DNA of 64,000 nucleotides from Listeria swaminathanii (GTDB taxonomy: Bacteria > Bacillota > Bacilli > Lactobacillales > Listeriaceae), in contig NZ_JAATOD010000005.1 in the NCBI RefSeq assembly GCF_014229645.1, forward strand, positions 100,205-164,204. The letters are read 5' to 3'. Shown here piece after piece: positions 18,112 to 27,054 of the stretch. Position numbers and translations under genes: made by a program. How positions within the stretch are numbered: position 1 is the first letter of the stretch; every line of letters starts with the position of its first letter. Under the pieces are notes generated by a model. That model did not search any database. It was not told where the DNA came from and saw only the letters and a list, made by a program, of their open reading frames with translations.

Positions 18112-18137
18112 ATAAGACAAAAAAAGGTGGGAAAAAA

Positions 18138-19436
18138 ATGGAGATTATTACGTGGATTGCCAATAACTTTTTTGGAACCCCAGCCATACTTTTAGGTTTT
18201 ATCGTACTTCTCGGGTTACTTTTACAAAAGAAAAATTTAAGCCAAGTTATTAGCGGAACTTTTAAAGCTATTATCGGATTCTTAATTATCAACGCTGGTG
18301 CGGCTGTTATTACTGGTTCACTGGGCAGTTTCGAACCAATGTGGAAAGAGGTATTTGGACTAGAAACACCACCGCTTGCAGGGTTTTTAGGTCAAGAAGC
18401 CTTTAATGCAAAATTTGGTAGTGCGGTAACACTTGCGATGACACTTGGATTTTTAGTCAACGTATTATTAGCAAGATTTACCCCGTTTAAGTACATTTAT
18501 TTAACTGGTCATATGATGTTCTGGACAACGACAATTTTTGCAGGGATTACTGTGCAAGCTGTCGGCGGAGATATTCCGTTCTGGGGGCTGGTGCTCTTCT
18601 TAGCAGTAATTATGGGGCTTTACTGGACACTCCAACCAGCAATTACACAACCATTTTTGCGTAAAATTACTGGGAACGATAATGTCGCATTAGGCCATAC
18701 TTCATCCAGTGTAGCGATTCTATCCGCTTTACTAGGGAAAGTATTCGGAAATAAGAAAAATGATGCTGAACATATTAACTTACCGAAAAAATTAGAGTTC
18801 TTGCGTGACTCGAACGTTATTACAGCTCTTACAATGGGGATTCTGTTCGTAGTTGGTGCAGTAATCCTGATGGTGAAGAAAACACCGGGAGCAGAGAAAT
18901 TAATCGCAGAAGCTGGAAATCAAAGCTTCATCGTATACTCGATCGTTCAGTCCTTTACGTTTGCAGCGGGTATCGCCATTGTCCTTGTGGGTGTGCGGAT
19001 GTTTATCGGTGAAATCGTACCAGCCTTCAACGGTATTGCGACAAAACTTGTACCGGGTGCGAAACCAGCACTAGATGCGCCAATCGTTTATCCTTATGCA
19101 CCAAACTCCGTAATCATCGGTTTCCTAGGAGCATTCATTGGAGCGATTATCTGGTTAGTTGTACTTGGAAATACAGTTGGTTACGTATTTGTGCCAACGA
19201 TGATTGTTCTCTTCTTCCACGGAGCAGTTGCTGGGGTATTCGGTAACTCGACTGGTGGGATTAGAGGAGCGCTGATAGGTGGATTCTTAACAGCTACGGT
19301 TGTTGCTTGGGGTCAATATATTATGGTTACATTCTTTATCAATACGACGGTTCCAGATACAGCAATGTGGGCAGCCGACTCAGATATGTTTATCCTCGGA
19401 CCAATTGTCAGCATGTTAGCGAAGTTATTCTTTTAA
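18138..19436 (+). CDS. PTS EIIC component, UlaA (ascorbate)-type permease
   Basis: 432 residues with about ten to eleven hydrophobic segments. Typical UlaA-family segments are visible: GFLIINAGAAVITGSLGSFEPMW near residue 50, the MTLGFLVNVLLARFTPFKYIYLTGHMMFW stretch near residues 95-123 and GHTSSSVAILSAL near residue 188. It is the membrane channel of the PTS set, with separate EIIA and EIIB. Start has an AAAAGGTGGG site. A stem-loop with Ts follows but a ribosome site and enzyme genes continue downstream, so the loop is probably a partial terminator that lowers enzyme expression relative to transport. Confidence 0.9.
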   Translation: MEIITWIANNFFGTPAILLGFIVLLGLLLQKKNLSQVISGTFKAIIGFLIINAGAAVITGSLGSFEPMWKEVFGLETPPLAGFLGQEAFNAKFGSAVTLAMTLGFLVNVLLARFTPFKYIYLTGHMMFWTTTIFAGITVQAVGGDIPFWGLVLFLAVIMGLYWTLQPAITQPFLRKITGNDNVALGHTSSSVAILSALLGKVFGNKKNDAEHINLPKKLEFLRDSNVITALTMGILFVVGAVILMVKKTPGAEKLIAEAGNQSFIVYSIVQSFTFAAGIAIVLVGVRMFIGEIVPAFNGIATKLVPGAKPALDAPIVYPYAPNSVIIGFLGAFIGAIIWLVVLGNTVGYVFVPTMIVLFFHGAVAGVFGNSTGGIRGALIGGFLTATVVAWGQYIMVTFFINTTVPDTAMWAADSDMFILGPIVSMLAKLFF

Positions 19437-19445
19437 GTGAAATCT

Positions 19446-19487
19446 AAACCTCTTCCTTGTCTAGCATTCAAGAGGAAGAGGTTTTTT
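19446..19487 (+). terminator. Partial (attenuating) terminator after EIIC
   Basis: Stem AAACCTCTTCCT / AGGAAGAGGTTT and six Ts, ending 18 bases before the next start codon. Confidence 0.75.
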
Positions 19488-19504
19488 GAAAGGAAGTTTT
19501 AAAA

Positions 19505-20497
19505 ATGAGTTTTATTCGTACTTTTTATGGAGATATTGCCCCAGATCAATTGGGCTTCACTTATTCACATGAGCATATTGTCTGCGTACCGGCTTACTGG
19601 CAAGAACGAGATGCTGACGATTTACTTTTAGATGATAAAGAAAAATCGCAGCTAGACGTACAAGATTTCGCAGACTTAGGCGGAAAAACGATTGTCGATG
19701 CGACCGCGGTTGATTACGGCAGACGCGTCCTTGATGTAGCGCAAATTTCCAAAGAAACCGGCATTCAAATCGTTGGGACAGCGGGATTTAACAAAAGTTT
19801 CTTATGGGATGGGAAAATTAAGCCGGAACTGAAACCAATCATCGGCGATTTTGAAACCTATTATGAATGGATTGAAAATACTTCAACGGAAAAACTAACG
19901 GAATTTGTCGTAAATGAAGTGGAAAATGGGCTTGAAGGAACGCCGTATAAGGCCGGTCAGGTGAAATTTGGAACGGGCTACAATATGATTACACCTTTAG
20001 AAGAAAAGACGATACGCGCGGTTGCAAGAGCACATCATGAAACCAAAGCACCGATTCATTCCCATACAGAAGCGGGAACGATGGCGCTCGAGCAAATCGA
20101 AATTTTAAAACAAGAAAATATCCCGTTAGAATATCTATCTATTGGGCATATGGACCGCAACCTCGACCCGTATTATCATAAGCAAGTTGCAAAAACAGGC
20201 GCATTCATGTCATTCGACGGCATTGCCAAAATTAAATACGCACCAGAAAGTGCTCGTATTGCCGCGATTCTATATTTAGTTTCGGAAGGGTTTGAAGATC
20301 AAATTCTAGTTAGTGGCGATACTGCGCGAAAAACATACTATAAACATTACGGTCACGGCCCAGGACTCGAATACATCGCCAAAAAATGGGTGCCACGCTT
20401 TATCGATGAAGCAAACGAAAAAGGCTTTGACGGAGAGAAATTAGTCAAAAAATTCTTCGTGGATAACCCAGCTAGATGCTTTACATTTAAAAAATAG
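19505..20497 (+). CDS. Phosphotriesterase-family metal hydrolase, probable sugar-phosphate lactonase
   Basis: 330-residue amidohydrolase-fold protein. Metal-binding motifs are YSHEHIVC near residue 20 (H-x-H), the HSHTEAG segment near residue 183 and IGHMDRN near residue 214, with GDTA(R)K near residue 265 supplying the catalytic Asp. Characterised members of this COG1735 branch hydrolyse phosphorylated sugar lactones rather than organophosphates. In this operon it could open a lactone phosphate made by the upstream PTS. The ribosome site is AAAGGAAG. Exact substrate unknown. Confidence 0.8.
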   Translation: MSFIRTFYGDIAPDQLGFTYSHEHIVCVPAYWQERDADDLLLDDKEKSQLDVQDFADLGGKTIVDATAVDYGRRVLDVAQISKETGIQIVGTAGFNKSFLWDGKIKPELKPIIGDFETYYEWIENTSTEKLTEFVVNEVENGLEGTPYKAGQVKFGTGYNMITPLEEKTIRAVARAHHETKAPIHSHTEAGTMALEQIEILKQENIPLEYLSIGHMDRNLDPYYHKQVAKTGAFMSFDGIAKIKYAPESARIAAILYLVSEGFEDQILVSGDTARKTYYKHYGHGPGLEYIAKKWVPRFIDEANEKGFDGEKLVKKFFVDNPARCFTFKK

Positions 20498-20509
20498 GAG
20501 GCGAAATCT

Positions 20510-21259
20510 GTGTTATATGCAGATGAAAATTCATTTGATATTGGCGCGAAAATCACGAAAACAAAACCAGTCATTTTGCCAATAGGAGCGGTTGAAGCGC
20601 ACGGACCACATTTGCCACTAGGGACAGACAATATTTTAGCGTCAGAATATTCTGCGAAAATAGCGGCGGAAACAGACGGATTCGTGCTTCCGATATTACC
20701 GTACGGCCAAGTTTGGAGCTTGCAAGATTTTCCGGGAAGTTTGACATTATCGAATGAAACGGTCACCAAAGTAGTCGTGGAAATCGGTGAAAGTCTTTAT
20801 AAACAAGGGTTCCGGCTGTTTGTGCCAGTGAGTGGACACCTTGGAAATATGGCGGCACTCAAAGATGCGGCGCGCGAACTATATGCCAAATACCCCGATA
20901 TGATTATCCTGCACATTTTTTACCCGAATATCCAAAAATTAGCAATGGATGTGCGCGAAGGAACAGCCAATCACCATACGTACATTCATGCTTGTGAAAT
21001 TGAAACATCACTCATGCTCTATTTATCCCCAGAAAATGCAGATATGAGTCGTGCGATTGATGATCCGCCAGTTTTACCAATTGATGCGGATTTCACCCCA
21101 ACACCATGGCAAAACTTCACCAAGACAGCAGTTTTAGGAGAAGCAACTTTAGCGACGGCAGAAAAAGGCGAATACTTGATTGAAAAAACGTTAAAAACAT
21201 GTGTGGAGTTGATAAAGCTTGAACAAGAAAAAATTCGAAAGTCTACCAAAATGGAATAA
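20510..21259 (+). CDS. Creatininase-family amidohydrolase
   Basis: 249 residues from a GTG start behind ATAGGAGGCG. Family motifs are LPIGAVEAHGPHLPLGTDN near residues 23-41 (metal ligands Glu, His, Asp), VSGHLGNMAAL near residue 105 and a downstream HACEIETSLML near residue 163. Family members hydrolyse cyclic or linear amides (creatinine, formamides, mycofactocin precursor). Here, between a lactonase-like and an aldolase-like enzyme, it may act on a ring or amide bond of the imported compound. Its 3' end overlaps the next gene by 41 bases. Confidence 0.82.
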   Translation: MLYADENSFDIGAKITKTKPVILPIGAVEAHGPHLPLGTDNILASEYSAKIAAETDGFVLPILPYGQVWSLQDFPGSLTLSNETVTKVVVEIGESLYKQGFRLFVPVSGHLGNMAALKDAARELYAKYPDMIILHIFYPNIQKLAMDVREGTANHHTYIHACEIETSLMLYLSPENADMSRAIDDPPVLPIDADFTPTPWQNFTKTAVLGEATLATAEKGEYLIEKTLKTCVELIKLEQEKIRKSTKME

Positions 21260-21938
21260 TTTTGCGCTATTTAATTTTTTAGCGAAAGATAAGGAAAATA
21301 GCCGAGAAGTCATGGAAGCGGCGCATGGTTTCGCAGTACCGGGAATCGTCGCAACGAACTATGAAACAGCCGAAGAAGCGGCCGTTGTGATTAAAGAACT
21401 ACAAACTACAGCGGCGGTCGTGAGTGTGGGTCTTGGTGGTGGCGGGGACTGGCAAAACTGGCGCGATGTGCTTCATATCGCCCGCCTTGCTTCAAACAGC
21501 CATATCAACCAACCAATCGAAACAGCGGGATTAACAAATGACTTGCTCCCAGAAACTTTCACTAATGCGCTCGTTCGACCAACCGGAAAAGTCGGTATCG
21601 TTCGTTTATCTTCCGGCGACGAAATCACGGCCGAAGAAGCTGTCAATTACTGCCTATCTGCCAACATCCCATCGATTAAATTTATGAGCATCGAAGGCAC
21701 AAAATATTTAGACGAACTAGTTTATTTAACAAAAATCGCGGCCGAGAAAGGCATTTACGGTATTGAGCCAGCTGGTGGAATTGGGGCCGATAACATCCTT
21801 GAAATAACAACCGCCATCAAATCAACCGGTATTCCATTCTACATGCCGCACATTTTCGGCAAAACAATTGATAAAGCAACAGGTCGGACGAAGCCAGAAG
21901 AAATTGAGAAAATTTTTGCCGCATTGGAGGGGAAATAA
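21219..21938 (+). CDS. KDGP aldolase-family protein (DgaF-like)
   Basis: 239 residues. The start is a TTG at 21219, ten bases after GGAG, so the gene overlaps the creatininase-like gene by 41 bases in another frame; an alternative later start is possible. The sequence resembles the DgaF-type 2-keto-3-deoxy-6-phosphogluconate aldolases of glucosaminate operons, with SVGLGGGGDWQNW near residue 69, the lysine-containing IPSIKFMSIEG near residue 150 and GIEPAGGIGADNI near residue 180. It would cleave a 2-keto-3-deoxy sugar acid phosphate to pyruvate and a triose phosphate. It is followed without spacing by the SIS protein. Confidence 0.75.
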   Translation: MNKKKFESLPKWNNFALFNFLAKDKENSREVMEAAHGFAVPGIVATNYETAEEAAVVIKELQTTAAVVSVGLGGGGDWQNWRDVLHIARLASNSHINQPIETAGLTNDLLPETFTNALVRPTGKVGIVRLSSGDEITAEEAVNYCLSANIPSIKFMSIEGTKYLDELVYLTKIAAEKGIYGIEPAGGIGADNILEITTAIKSTGIPFYMPHIFGKTIDKATGRTKPEEIEKIFAALEGK

Positions 21939-22682
21939 ATGATTAATAACTACATCGATATTACGGTGCGCTTATTAGAAAATATTCTTGATAATGAAGC
22001 GGATTACGTAAAAGAAGCAGGAGCCAAAGTTGCCGAGTCTATCGAAAACGATGGTGTTATCCATTTGTTTGGCTGCGGTCACTCCCATATTTTAACAGAA
22101 GAAGTATTTTATAGAGCAGGCGGATTAGCGGCAATTCATCCAATTTTACATGAACCGTTAATGCTCCACGAAGGTGCCGCGGCGTCTTCCGTACTCGAAC
22201 GCAAAAATGATTATGCGAAGACGTTTATGGCGGAGGAGGATATTCGCCCGGGTGATGTTATGATTGTGTTATCAACATCGGGTCGCAATCCCGTACCAAT
22301 TGATGTTGCGGAAATCGCCCGTGAAAAAGGTGCCTTTGTCATCGTGATTACCTCGCTGCAATATTCAGCCAGCCAAAAATCACGCCACGTATCTGGCAAA
22401 AGACTATCCGATACAGGTGATATTGTAATTGATAATGGTGCTGTTAAAGGCGACGCAGTACTAAAATCCGCGAACTTTGATATCGCATTCGCCCCAACAT
22501 CAACCGTAACTGGCGCAGTCATCTTGCAATCTATTTTTGCAGAAGCGATTGAAAAAATGGTAAACGATAATTATACGCCACCAGTATTTATTAGCGGAAA
22601 TGTCGAAAACGCCGATGCGCATAACCAAGCACTTGTTGATAAATATAACGAACGTATTCCGCTTCTTGGAATGAATTTATAA
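21939..22682 (+). CDS. SIS-domain protein (UPF0309 family)
   Basis: 247 residues with one SIS fold. Motifs are GVIHLFGCGHSHILTEEVFYRAGG near residues 38-61 and VMIVLSTSGRNPVPIDVAE near residue 107, both sugar-phosphate-binding loops. SIS proteins isomerise phosphosugars, remove N-acetyl or amino groups, or act as sensors. The start codon follows the aldolase stop directly, with the GGAGGGGAAA ribosome site inside the aldolase end. It is the last gene of the operon; a terminator follows. A role as isomerase or amino-sugar deaminase in the pathway is inferred. Confidence 0.85.
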   Translation: MINNYIDITVRLLENILDNEADYVKEAGAKVAESIENDGVIHLFGCGHSHILTEEVFYRAGGLAAIHPILHEPLMLHEGAAASSVLERKNDYAKTFMAEEDIRPGDVMIVLSTSGRNPVPIDVAEIAREKGAFVIVITSLQYSASQKSRHVSGKRLSDTGDIVIDNGAVKGDAVLKSANFDIAFAPTSTVTGAVILQSIFAEAIEKMVNDNYTPPVFISGNVENADAHNQALVDKYNERIPLLGMNL

Positions 22683-22691
22683 AAGTAGCTG

Positions 22692-22723
22692 CCTTAGGGA
22701 TTTTGTTTCCCTAGGGTTTTTTT
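22692..22723 (+). terminator. Terminator of the PTS/lactonase operon
   Basis: CCTTAGGGA / TCCCTAGGG stem (one G-U) with seven Ts, ten bases after the SIS gene. Confidence 0.88.
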
Positions 22724-22760
22724 AGTATAATAAAGATATTAAGGACTTTGGAGGAATTCG

Positions 22761-23573
22761 ATGCTTACAACGAGAAAAGCATTATATTATTTAGACAAAG
22801 GAAAAACAAAAGATGCTATTCGCTTACTTGAAACTTGTTGGAATCAAGAAGTGACAGTCGAAAATAGAAGAGATATATTTTCAGCGACTGTATTGCTCAG
22901 TGACGTGTTATACCAAAGAGGCGAACGTTTCCCAGAAATCTATCAACATCTAATGTCGATTTTAGAAGACATGCAAGATCTGGAAGCAGTTGATTTTGAA
23001 CGCGAAAAAGCGACGCAGATTTTAGCTGAATTAGATGAATATTTTAGTGAAGTAGGCACATTTTTCCAAGATCATAGTTTAACCGAGCTTTGGGTGAAAT
23101 CCGATTATAAAAATGACTATAATGATGTGTATCCAACACGACAAAGAGTGGCTGACATCGAAGCAGAACTTGGGCATAAGTTGCCTGAATCATATATCTA
23201 CTTAATGCGTCATACCCAAAACGGAGGGATAGTATCAACGGATTCTGTACCTACGACAGAGCCAAGTTCATGGGCAGAGAATTGTGTAGCTATTACTGGA
23301 ATCATGGGAATAGGGAATCGTGGAATTTCTACATTGAATGGATCATTCAATACAAAATTTTGGATGGAAGAGTGGGGTTATCCTGACGTTGGTTTAGCCA
23401 TTGCTGATTGTCCTTCTGCCGGTCACGATATGGTTTTCTTAGATTACCGAGAATGCGGCAAAACAGGCGAGCCAACAGTTGTTCACATTGATCAAGAAGG
23501 TGATTATAAGATAATTAAGCTAGCGGATAATTTTGAAGCGTTCATTATGAGTTTGTATATAGAAGAATATTAA
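22761..23573 (+). CDS. SMI1/KNR4 (SUKH)-domain protein with N-terminal helical region
   Basis: 270 residues. Residues 1-100 are helical and repeat-like (LDKGKTKDAIRLLETCWNQE), possibly TPR-like. From about residue 130 there is a SUKH/SMI1-KNR4 domain: VADIEAELGHKLPESYIYLMRHTQNGG, then GYPDVGLAIADCPSAGHDMVFLDY and VVHIDQEGDYKIIKLADNFEAF. SUKH proteins in bacteria are often immunity proteins against contact-dependent toxins, but chromosomal stand-alone versions also exist. No toxin gene lies upstream. The ribosome site is TTGGAGGAATTCG. Likely co-transcribed with the next gene, 28 bases on. Confidence 0.75.
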   Translation: MLTTRKALYYLDKGKTKDAIRLLETCWNQEVTVENRRDIFSATVLLSDVLYQRGERFPEIYQHLMSILEDMQDLEAVDFEREKATQILAELDEYFSEVGTFFQDHSLTELWVKSDYKNDYNDVYPTRQRVADIEAELGHKLPESYIYLMRHTQNGGIVSTDSVPTTEPSSWAENCVAITGIMGIGNRGISTLNGSFNTKFWMEEWGYPDVGLAIADCPSAGHDMVFLDYRECGKTGEPTVVHIDQEGDYKIIKLADNFEAFIMSLYIEEY

Positions 23574-23601
23574 TCCAAAAAATGGAAAAGGAGTGCGGCC
23601 G

Positions 23602-24588
23602 ATGGATCCAGCATATGTATTTGATAGCGAGCAAGCAACGAAATTATTAATGAAGAATTACGAGTTAGTAAAAACAAGTGGTGTCAGTTTTATTGATAAA
23701 CGAATTCGGTTTCTAATCGCTCGTCTGTTTGCAGGAAACAATGAAGTCGTGAGTCCAGAGAAATTCAATACACTAAACAAAGAATTTAAGCGACAACTTG
23801 GTATGTTTACAGCGCTAAATGGAAATGTCCGCGCCTCACTTGTAGGCTTGTTGATGGCAAGTGACAACGCTAGCTCAGACAGTGTTCGGCAAGTGATTTC
23901 AAACTATAACATGTTAATTCAAGCGGGATTTCAACGCACAGAATACACTTATTTTGCAGCTTACTTATTACTAGAATCGGAAAATCCAACAGTAACAGCT
24001 CAAAAAGCGAAAACCATCCACCAACTTTTCAAAAAAGACCACCCATTTTTAACCAAAAGTGAAGACGTGACAACGGCCGTTTTCTTAGCCAACCTACCTG
24101 AAGAAAACACTGGAAAATTGGCGGAAGTAACAGAATACTATTTCCAAGAGTTTGCCGCGAAAGGCTTCCGAAAAAATGACAGCCTACAATTTTTAGCAAC
24201 AACAGGAACCCTTTTATACGGCGAAAAAGACAGCAAATTTATTCGACGAGTAGATAACATTGTGGAAGAATTACGACAAAAAGGCGTGAAAATAAAACCA
24301 CTACATTACTCGAGTATCGGGATTTTAGCATTTGTCATGGATGGCCGCAAAATCGACTCAGGATTAGTGAACCTCATTGATGAATTAGGGCAACAACCTG
24401 GCTTGCGCTTTGGACGCGAATTCGTTACAGCTCTAGCGATAAGCCTTTATACAGAAAAACAATCAGGCCAAATGAGCAAAGAACAATTAGAAGGATTAAT
24501 GGTCAATGTGCATATTTTAATTGCGATGGAACAAGCCGTCGCGGTAAGTGCAGCAGCTGCAGCGAGTGCGGCCGCCGCATCTAGTTAA
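23602..24588 (+). CDS. DUF4003-type protein of unknown function
   Basis: 328 residues from the ATG at 23602, eight bases after AAAAGGAG; a GTG at 23593 lies inside the site. Mostly alpha-helical and soluble, without signal peptide or membrane segments, resembling the DUF4003 family of Firmicutes (from memory). No catalytic motif seen. The C-terminus is an unusual low-complexity Ala/Ser tail (AVSAAAAASAAAASS). It is paired with the SUKH-domain gene upstream and ends at a bidirectional terminator facing the phosphodiesterase gene. Confidence 0.7.
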   Translation: MDPAYVFDSEQATKLLMKNYELVKTSGVSFIDKRIRFLIARLFAGNNEVVSPEKFNTLNKEFKRQLGMFTALNGNVRASLVGLLMASDNASSDSVRQVISNYNMLIQAGFQRTEYTYFAAYLLLESENPTVTAQKAKTIHQLFKKDHPFLTKSEDVTTAVFLANLPEENTGKLAEVTEYYFQEFAAKGFRKNDSLQFLATTGTLLYGEKDSKFIRRVDNIVEELRQKGVKIKPLHYSSIGILAFVMDGRKIDSGLVNLIDELGQQPGLRFGREFVTALAISLYTEKQSGQMSKEQLEGLMVNVHILIAMEQAVAVSAAAAASAAAASS

Positions 24589-24591
24589 TAC

Positions 24592-24629
24592 AAAAAAACT
24601 GGTAGCCCGCGCGGGGCTACCAGTTTTTT
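24592..24629. terminator. Bidirectional terminator
   Basis: AAAAAACTGGTAGCCC / GGGCTACCAGTTTTTT, a near-perfect stem between convergent genes with T runs on both strands. Confidence 0.93.
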
Positions 24630-24631
24630 AT

Positions 24632-25972
24632 TTATGGGCTAACATAAAAGTCATTGCTTTTCTTAGGTGGATTGGATGAACTTAAAACATAATCTTTCAA
24701 AAATGAATTCGGAGCGGAATCCCATAAAGCCATTCCGTCAGATTTTGGCGGTGCAGTACCAGCGAAGAAATACATATTATTTAATCCCATAGTATCCGCC
24801 ATTTTTTCCTTATCTGCTTGGCTGTATTTATCATAAGACTCATTCGTCATCAAGTCCATAATCGCTTTATCATAACCACTATTATAAAAAGTATCGTAAT
24901 CAAATTGGTCGAAATTAAGCAAGTTTTCATCCGTAGAGCCATTCGCTTTCGCCCAAGCTTCGATATCTAATTTTTTTGATTGATAAGTGAAGTTTTTGTT
25001 TTTTGCACTATACGTAATGGTGCCGTACTTATGCGGGAAAACAGAAAGCGCATTTGTCACGATATCCGTGATTTCTTTGCCATCTGTGCTTTTTGCGGAA
25101 CGAATATTTTGCGTGTGGATATGACCGCTAAGAGAAAAATCCATCGCTCCAGCTGTAAGAGCATCAATCACTTGCTGATTATAATTAATCGTATAGCCTT
25201 TTTGGATGACATCACTATGATCCGTTAAATTATGATGCAACACTGGGATGAGTTTCGCGCCGTTTTTCTTCGCAAGCGCGCTACTTTCTTTTATCCAATC
25301 TAAAGTTCCGGCTGTTAATCCGCCTTCTGTTGTGGGAGTTCCCTGTTGCATATTTGTTTTATACATAGCAGTATCAAGCATAAGGAGCCACACTTTGGAC
25401 GAGGGAGCCGCTAAATAACTAAGCGAAAAATCATCACGCGAAATGGCATCTTCGTAACCAAACTTGCCATAAATTTTACTAAAATCTGTTGGTGAAATAG
25501 TGTCAGTCGGTAGTTGCTTATCTTTTTCGAATTTGCGCGCCCATGGGTTATTAATATCATGGTTACCTGGAACTACAAAAACTTGAGTCCCATTCTTTTC
25601 CACTTGAGTAAGTTTTTTCGCTAATCCTTCGTGGCTTGTTTTTTCACCATTATTCGTCAAATCGCCGCTAATAATAAGCACATCTGTCTTCTTCGCCTCA
25701 ACATCCGCTAAAAAAGCATCCGTTATTTCGTTGCTATAAGCCAGTTGTTTACCATCGCCAGCAGCCACGTATTTTTCAAAAGCTTTGCCATTATCCGTTA
25801 ATGATGGTGCAAAGTAATGCACATCTGTCGTTACAACCATGGATAAATTACGATCTTTTTCGATTGGCGCAGTGATTTTCTCCGTTTTCCCACTTGCAGA
25901 ACTACAAGCAACTAAAGAAAAAGACAACAATATAGGTGTAACTATTTTTAAAAATCGAATCACGTTAATCAC
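24632..25972 (-). CDS. Metallophosphoesterase lipoprotein, cyclic nucleotide phosphodiesterase-like (Lmo2642 type)
   Basis: 446 residues. A lipoprotein signal ends at the lipobox LVAC near residue 23, so the protein is anchored outside the membrane. The calcineurin-like metal-binding motifs are all present: TDVHYFAP near residue 49, SGDLTNNGE near residue 102, PGNHDINN near residue 135, HHNLTDH near residue 246, and GHIHTQN near residue 283. A homologue from L. monocytogenes (Lmo2642) was reported to hydrolyse cyclic nucleotides in vitro. The C-terminal 120 residues form an extra helical region. Weak ribosome site; upstream gene is dmkB, same strand, with a hairpin between them. Confidence 0.85.
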   Translation of the reverse strand: MINVIRFLKIVTPILLSFSLVACSSASGKTEKITAPIEKDRNLSMVVTTDVHYFAPSLTDNGKAFEKYVAAGDGKQLAYSNEITDAFLADVEAKKTDVLIISGDLTNNGEKTSHEGLAKKLTQVEKNGTQVFVVPGNHDINNPWARKFEKDKQLPTDTISPTDFSKIYGKFGYEDAISRDDFSLSYLAAPSSKVWLLMLDTAMYKTNMQQGTPTTEGGLTAGTLDWIKESSALAKKNGAKLIPVLHHNLTDHSDVIQKGYTINYNQQVIDALTAGAMDFSLSGHIHTQNIRSAKSTDGKEITDIVTNALSVFPHKYGTITYSAKNKNFTYQSKKLDIEAWAKANGSTDENLLNFDQFDYDTFYNSGYDKAIMDLMTNESYDKYSQADKEKMADTMGLNNMYFFAGTAPPKSDGMALWDSAPNSFLKDYVLSSSNPPKKSNDFYVSP

Positions 25973-26008
25973 GCTTTCATGTTTGTATTTTCACAATAAG
26001 TCGTAAAA

Positions 26009-26048
26009 TTTAGAACAAAACTCAAAATATAAGGAGCCATGTTCTAAA
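26009..26048 (-). terminator. Weak terminator after dmkB
   Basis: Perfect nine-base inverted repeat TTTAGAACA / TGTTCTAAA with a 22-base loop, just downstream of the dmkB stop on the minus strand and followed there by TTTT. Confidence 0.45.
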
Positions 26049-26052
26049 TGGT

Positions 26053-27033
26053 TTAGATATCTCTATCTAAAATACTTTTCGTCAAGCTGTACATATCATC
26101 ACGGTACGCGCCAGCTGGTAATTTTTTAATTTCACGAAGAGCTTTATTCGTATATTTATTAGCAAGTTTAAAGGCTTGCTCCACACCGTTATATTTAGAA
26201 ATAAGTGCTAAAACTTGTTCGGAAGCTTCATCAGTCATATCTAGTTTTTGCGAAAGAAGCGGCTCGAATTCGGCCAAATGACCTTTCATTGCATAAATAA
26301 GTGGTAGAGAATAAATCCCTTGTTTCATATCATTTAAAACTGGTTTGCCAAGACCTTCATCGGTGCTCGTATAATCAAGCACGTCATCAATAATTTGGAA
26401 AGCCATACCAAGATAATGCCCGATATTATAGCATTTTGCAACAGTTAAGCGACCTGCTTTACTACCAGTTGCGCCAGAATAACAACTAAGCGCAAAAAGT
26501 TGAGCTGTTTTGCCAGAAATACGAGTTAAATATTCGCGGACAGTAACGTTCATTTTGTAGCTAGTGCGCATTTGGTCCAGTTCGCCCATTAAGATTTTTT
26601 CGATATTTTTACTATTAAATTCGATATTCTCAATAGAAGAAGCATGCGCAGATAAAATTTTGAAACAGATACAGAATAAATAATCGCCAGTATAAACGGC
26701 ATAATTACGACCATATTTGGAATGAATTGTCGGAATACCACGACGTAACGGGGAATCATCAACGACATCATCATGAATTAACGTTGCCATATGAAGCACT
26801 TCAAGCGCAGCAGCGATAGAAACAGCGCGGTCTTTATCAAAATCTGGTCCAGCTTGGGCAGAAAGAAGCGCAAAAGCAGGGCGCAATAATTTTCCACCAG
26901 CGTGAATCAAATCTTTCACATTTTTTTCGACATGTTTATCGCGAATTTGGATATTTTTTTCAATCGTTTGTAAGACTTGTTGTAAATCTTTGGAAAGTGC
27001 AGGATAGTCATCCCACATAGCATGAAGTTGCAT
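26053..27033 (-). CDS. dmkB: Polyprenyl diphosphate synthase of the EET demethylmenaquinone branch
   Basis: 326 residues, trans-prenyltransferase. Both aspartate-rich motifs are present: the first as LIHDDVVDDSPLRRG near residue 86, the second as QIIDDVLDYT near residue 213, plus GKPVLNDMKQG. It makes the isoprenoid tail that DmkA attaches to the quinone head group, giving a quinone pool dedicated to extracellular electron transfer. Start follows AAAGGAGTTCAAT. It lies 21 bases after eetB in the minus-strand operon eetA-eetB-dmkB. A housekeeping synthase for respiratory menaquinone would be elsewhere. The gene name comes from the published EET locus. Confidence 0.88.
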   Translation of the reverse strand: MQLHAMWDDYPALSKDLQQVLQTIEKNIQIRDKHVEKNVKDLIHAGGKLLRPAFALLSAQAGPDFDKDRAVSIAAALEVLHMATLIHDDVVDDSPLRRGIPTIHSKYGRNYAVYTGDYLFCICFKILSAHASSIENIEFNSKNIEKILMGELDQMRTSYKMNVTVREYLTRISGKTAQLFALSCYSGATGSKAGRLTVAKCYNIGHYLGMAFQIIDDVLDYTSTDEGLGKPVLNDMKQGIYSLPLIYAMKGHLAEFEPLLSQKLDMTDEASEQVLALISKYNGVEQAFKLANKYTNKALREIKKLPAGAYRDDMYSLTKSILDRDI

Positions 27034-27054
27034 ATTGAACTCCTTTTTTTAAAG

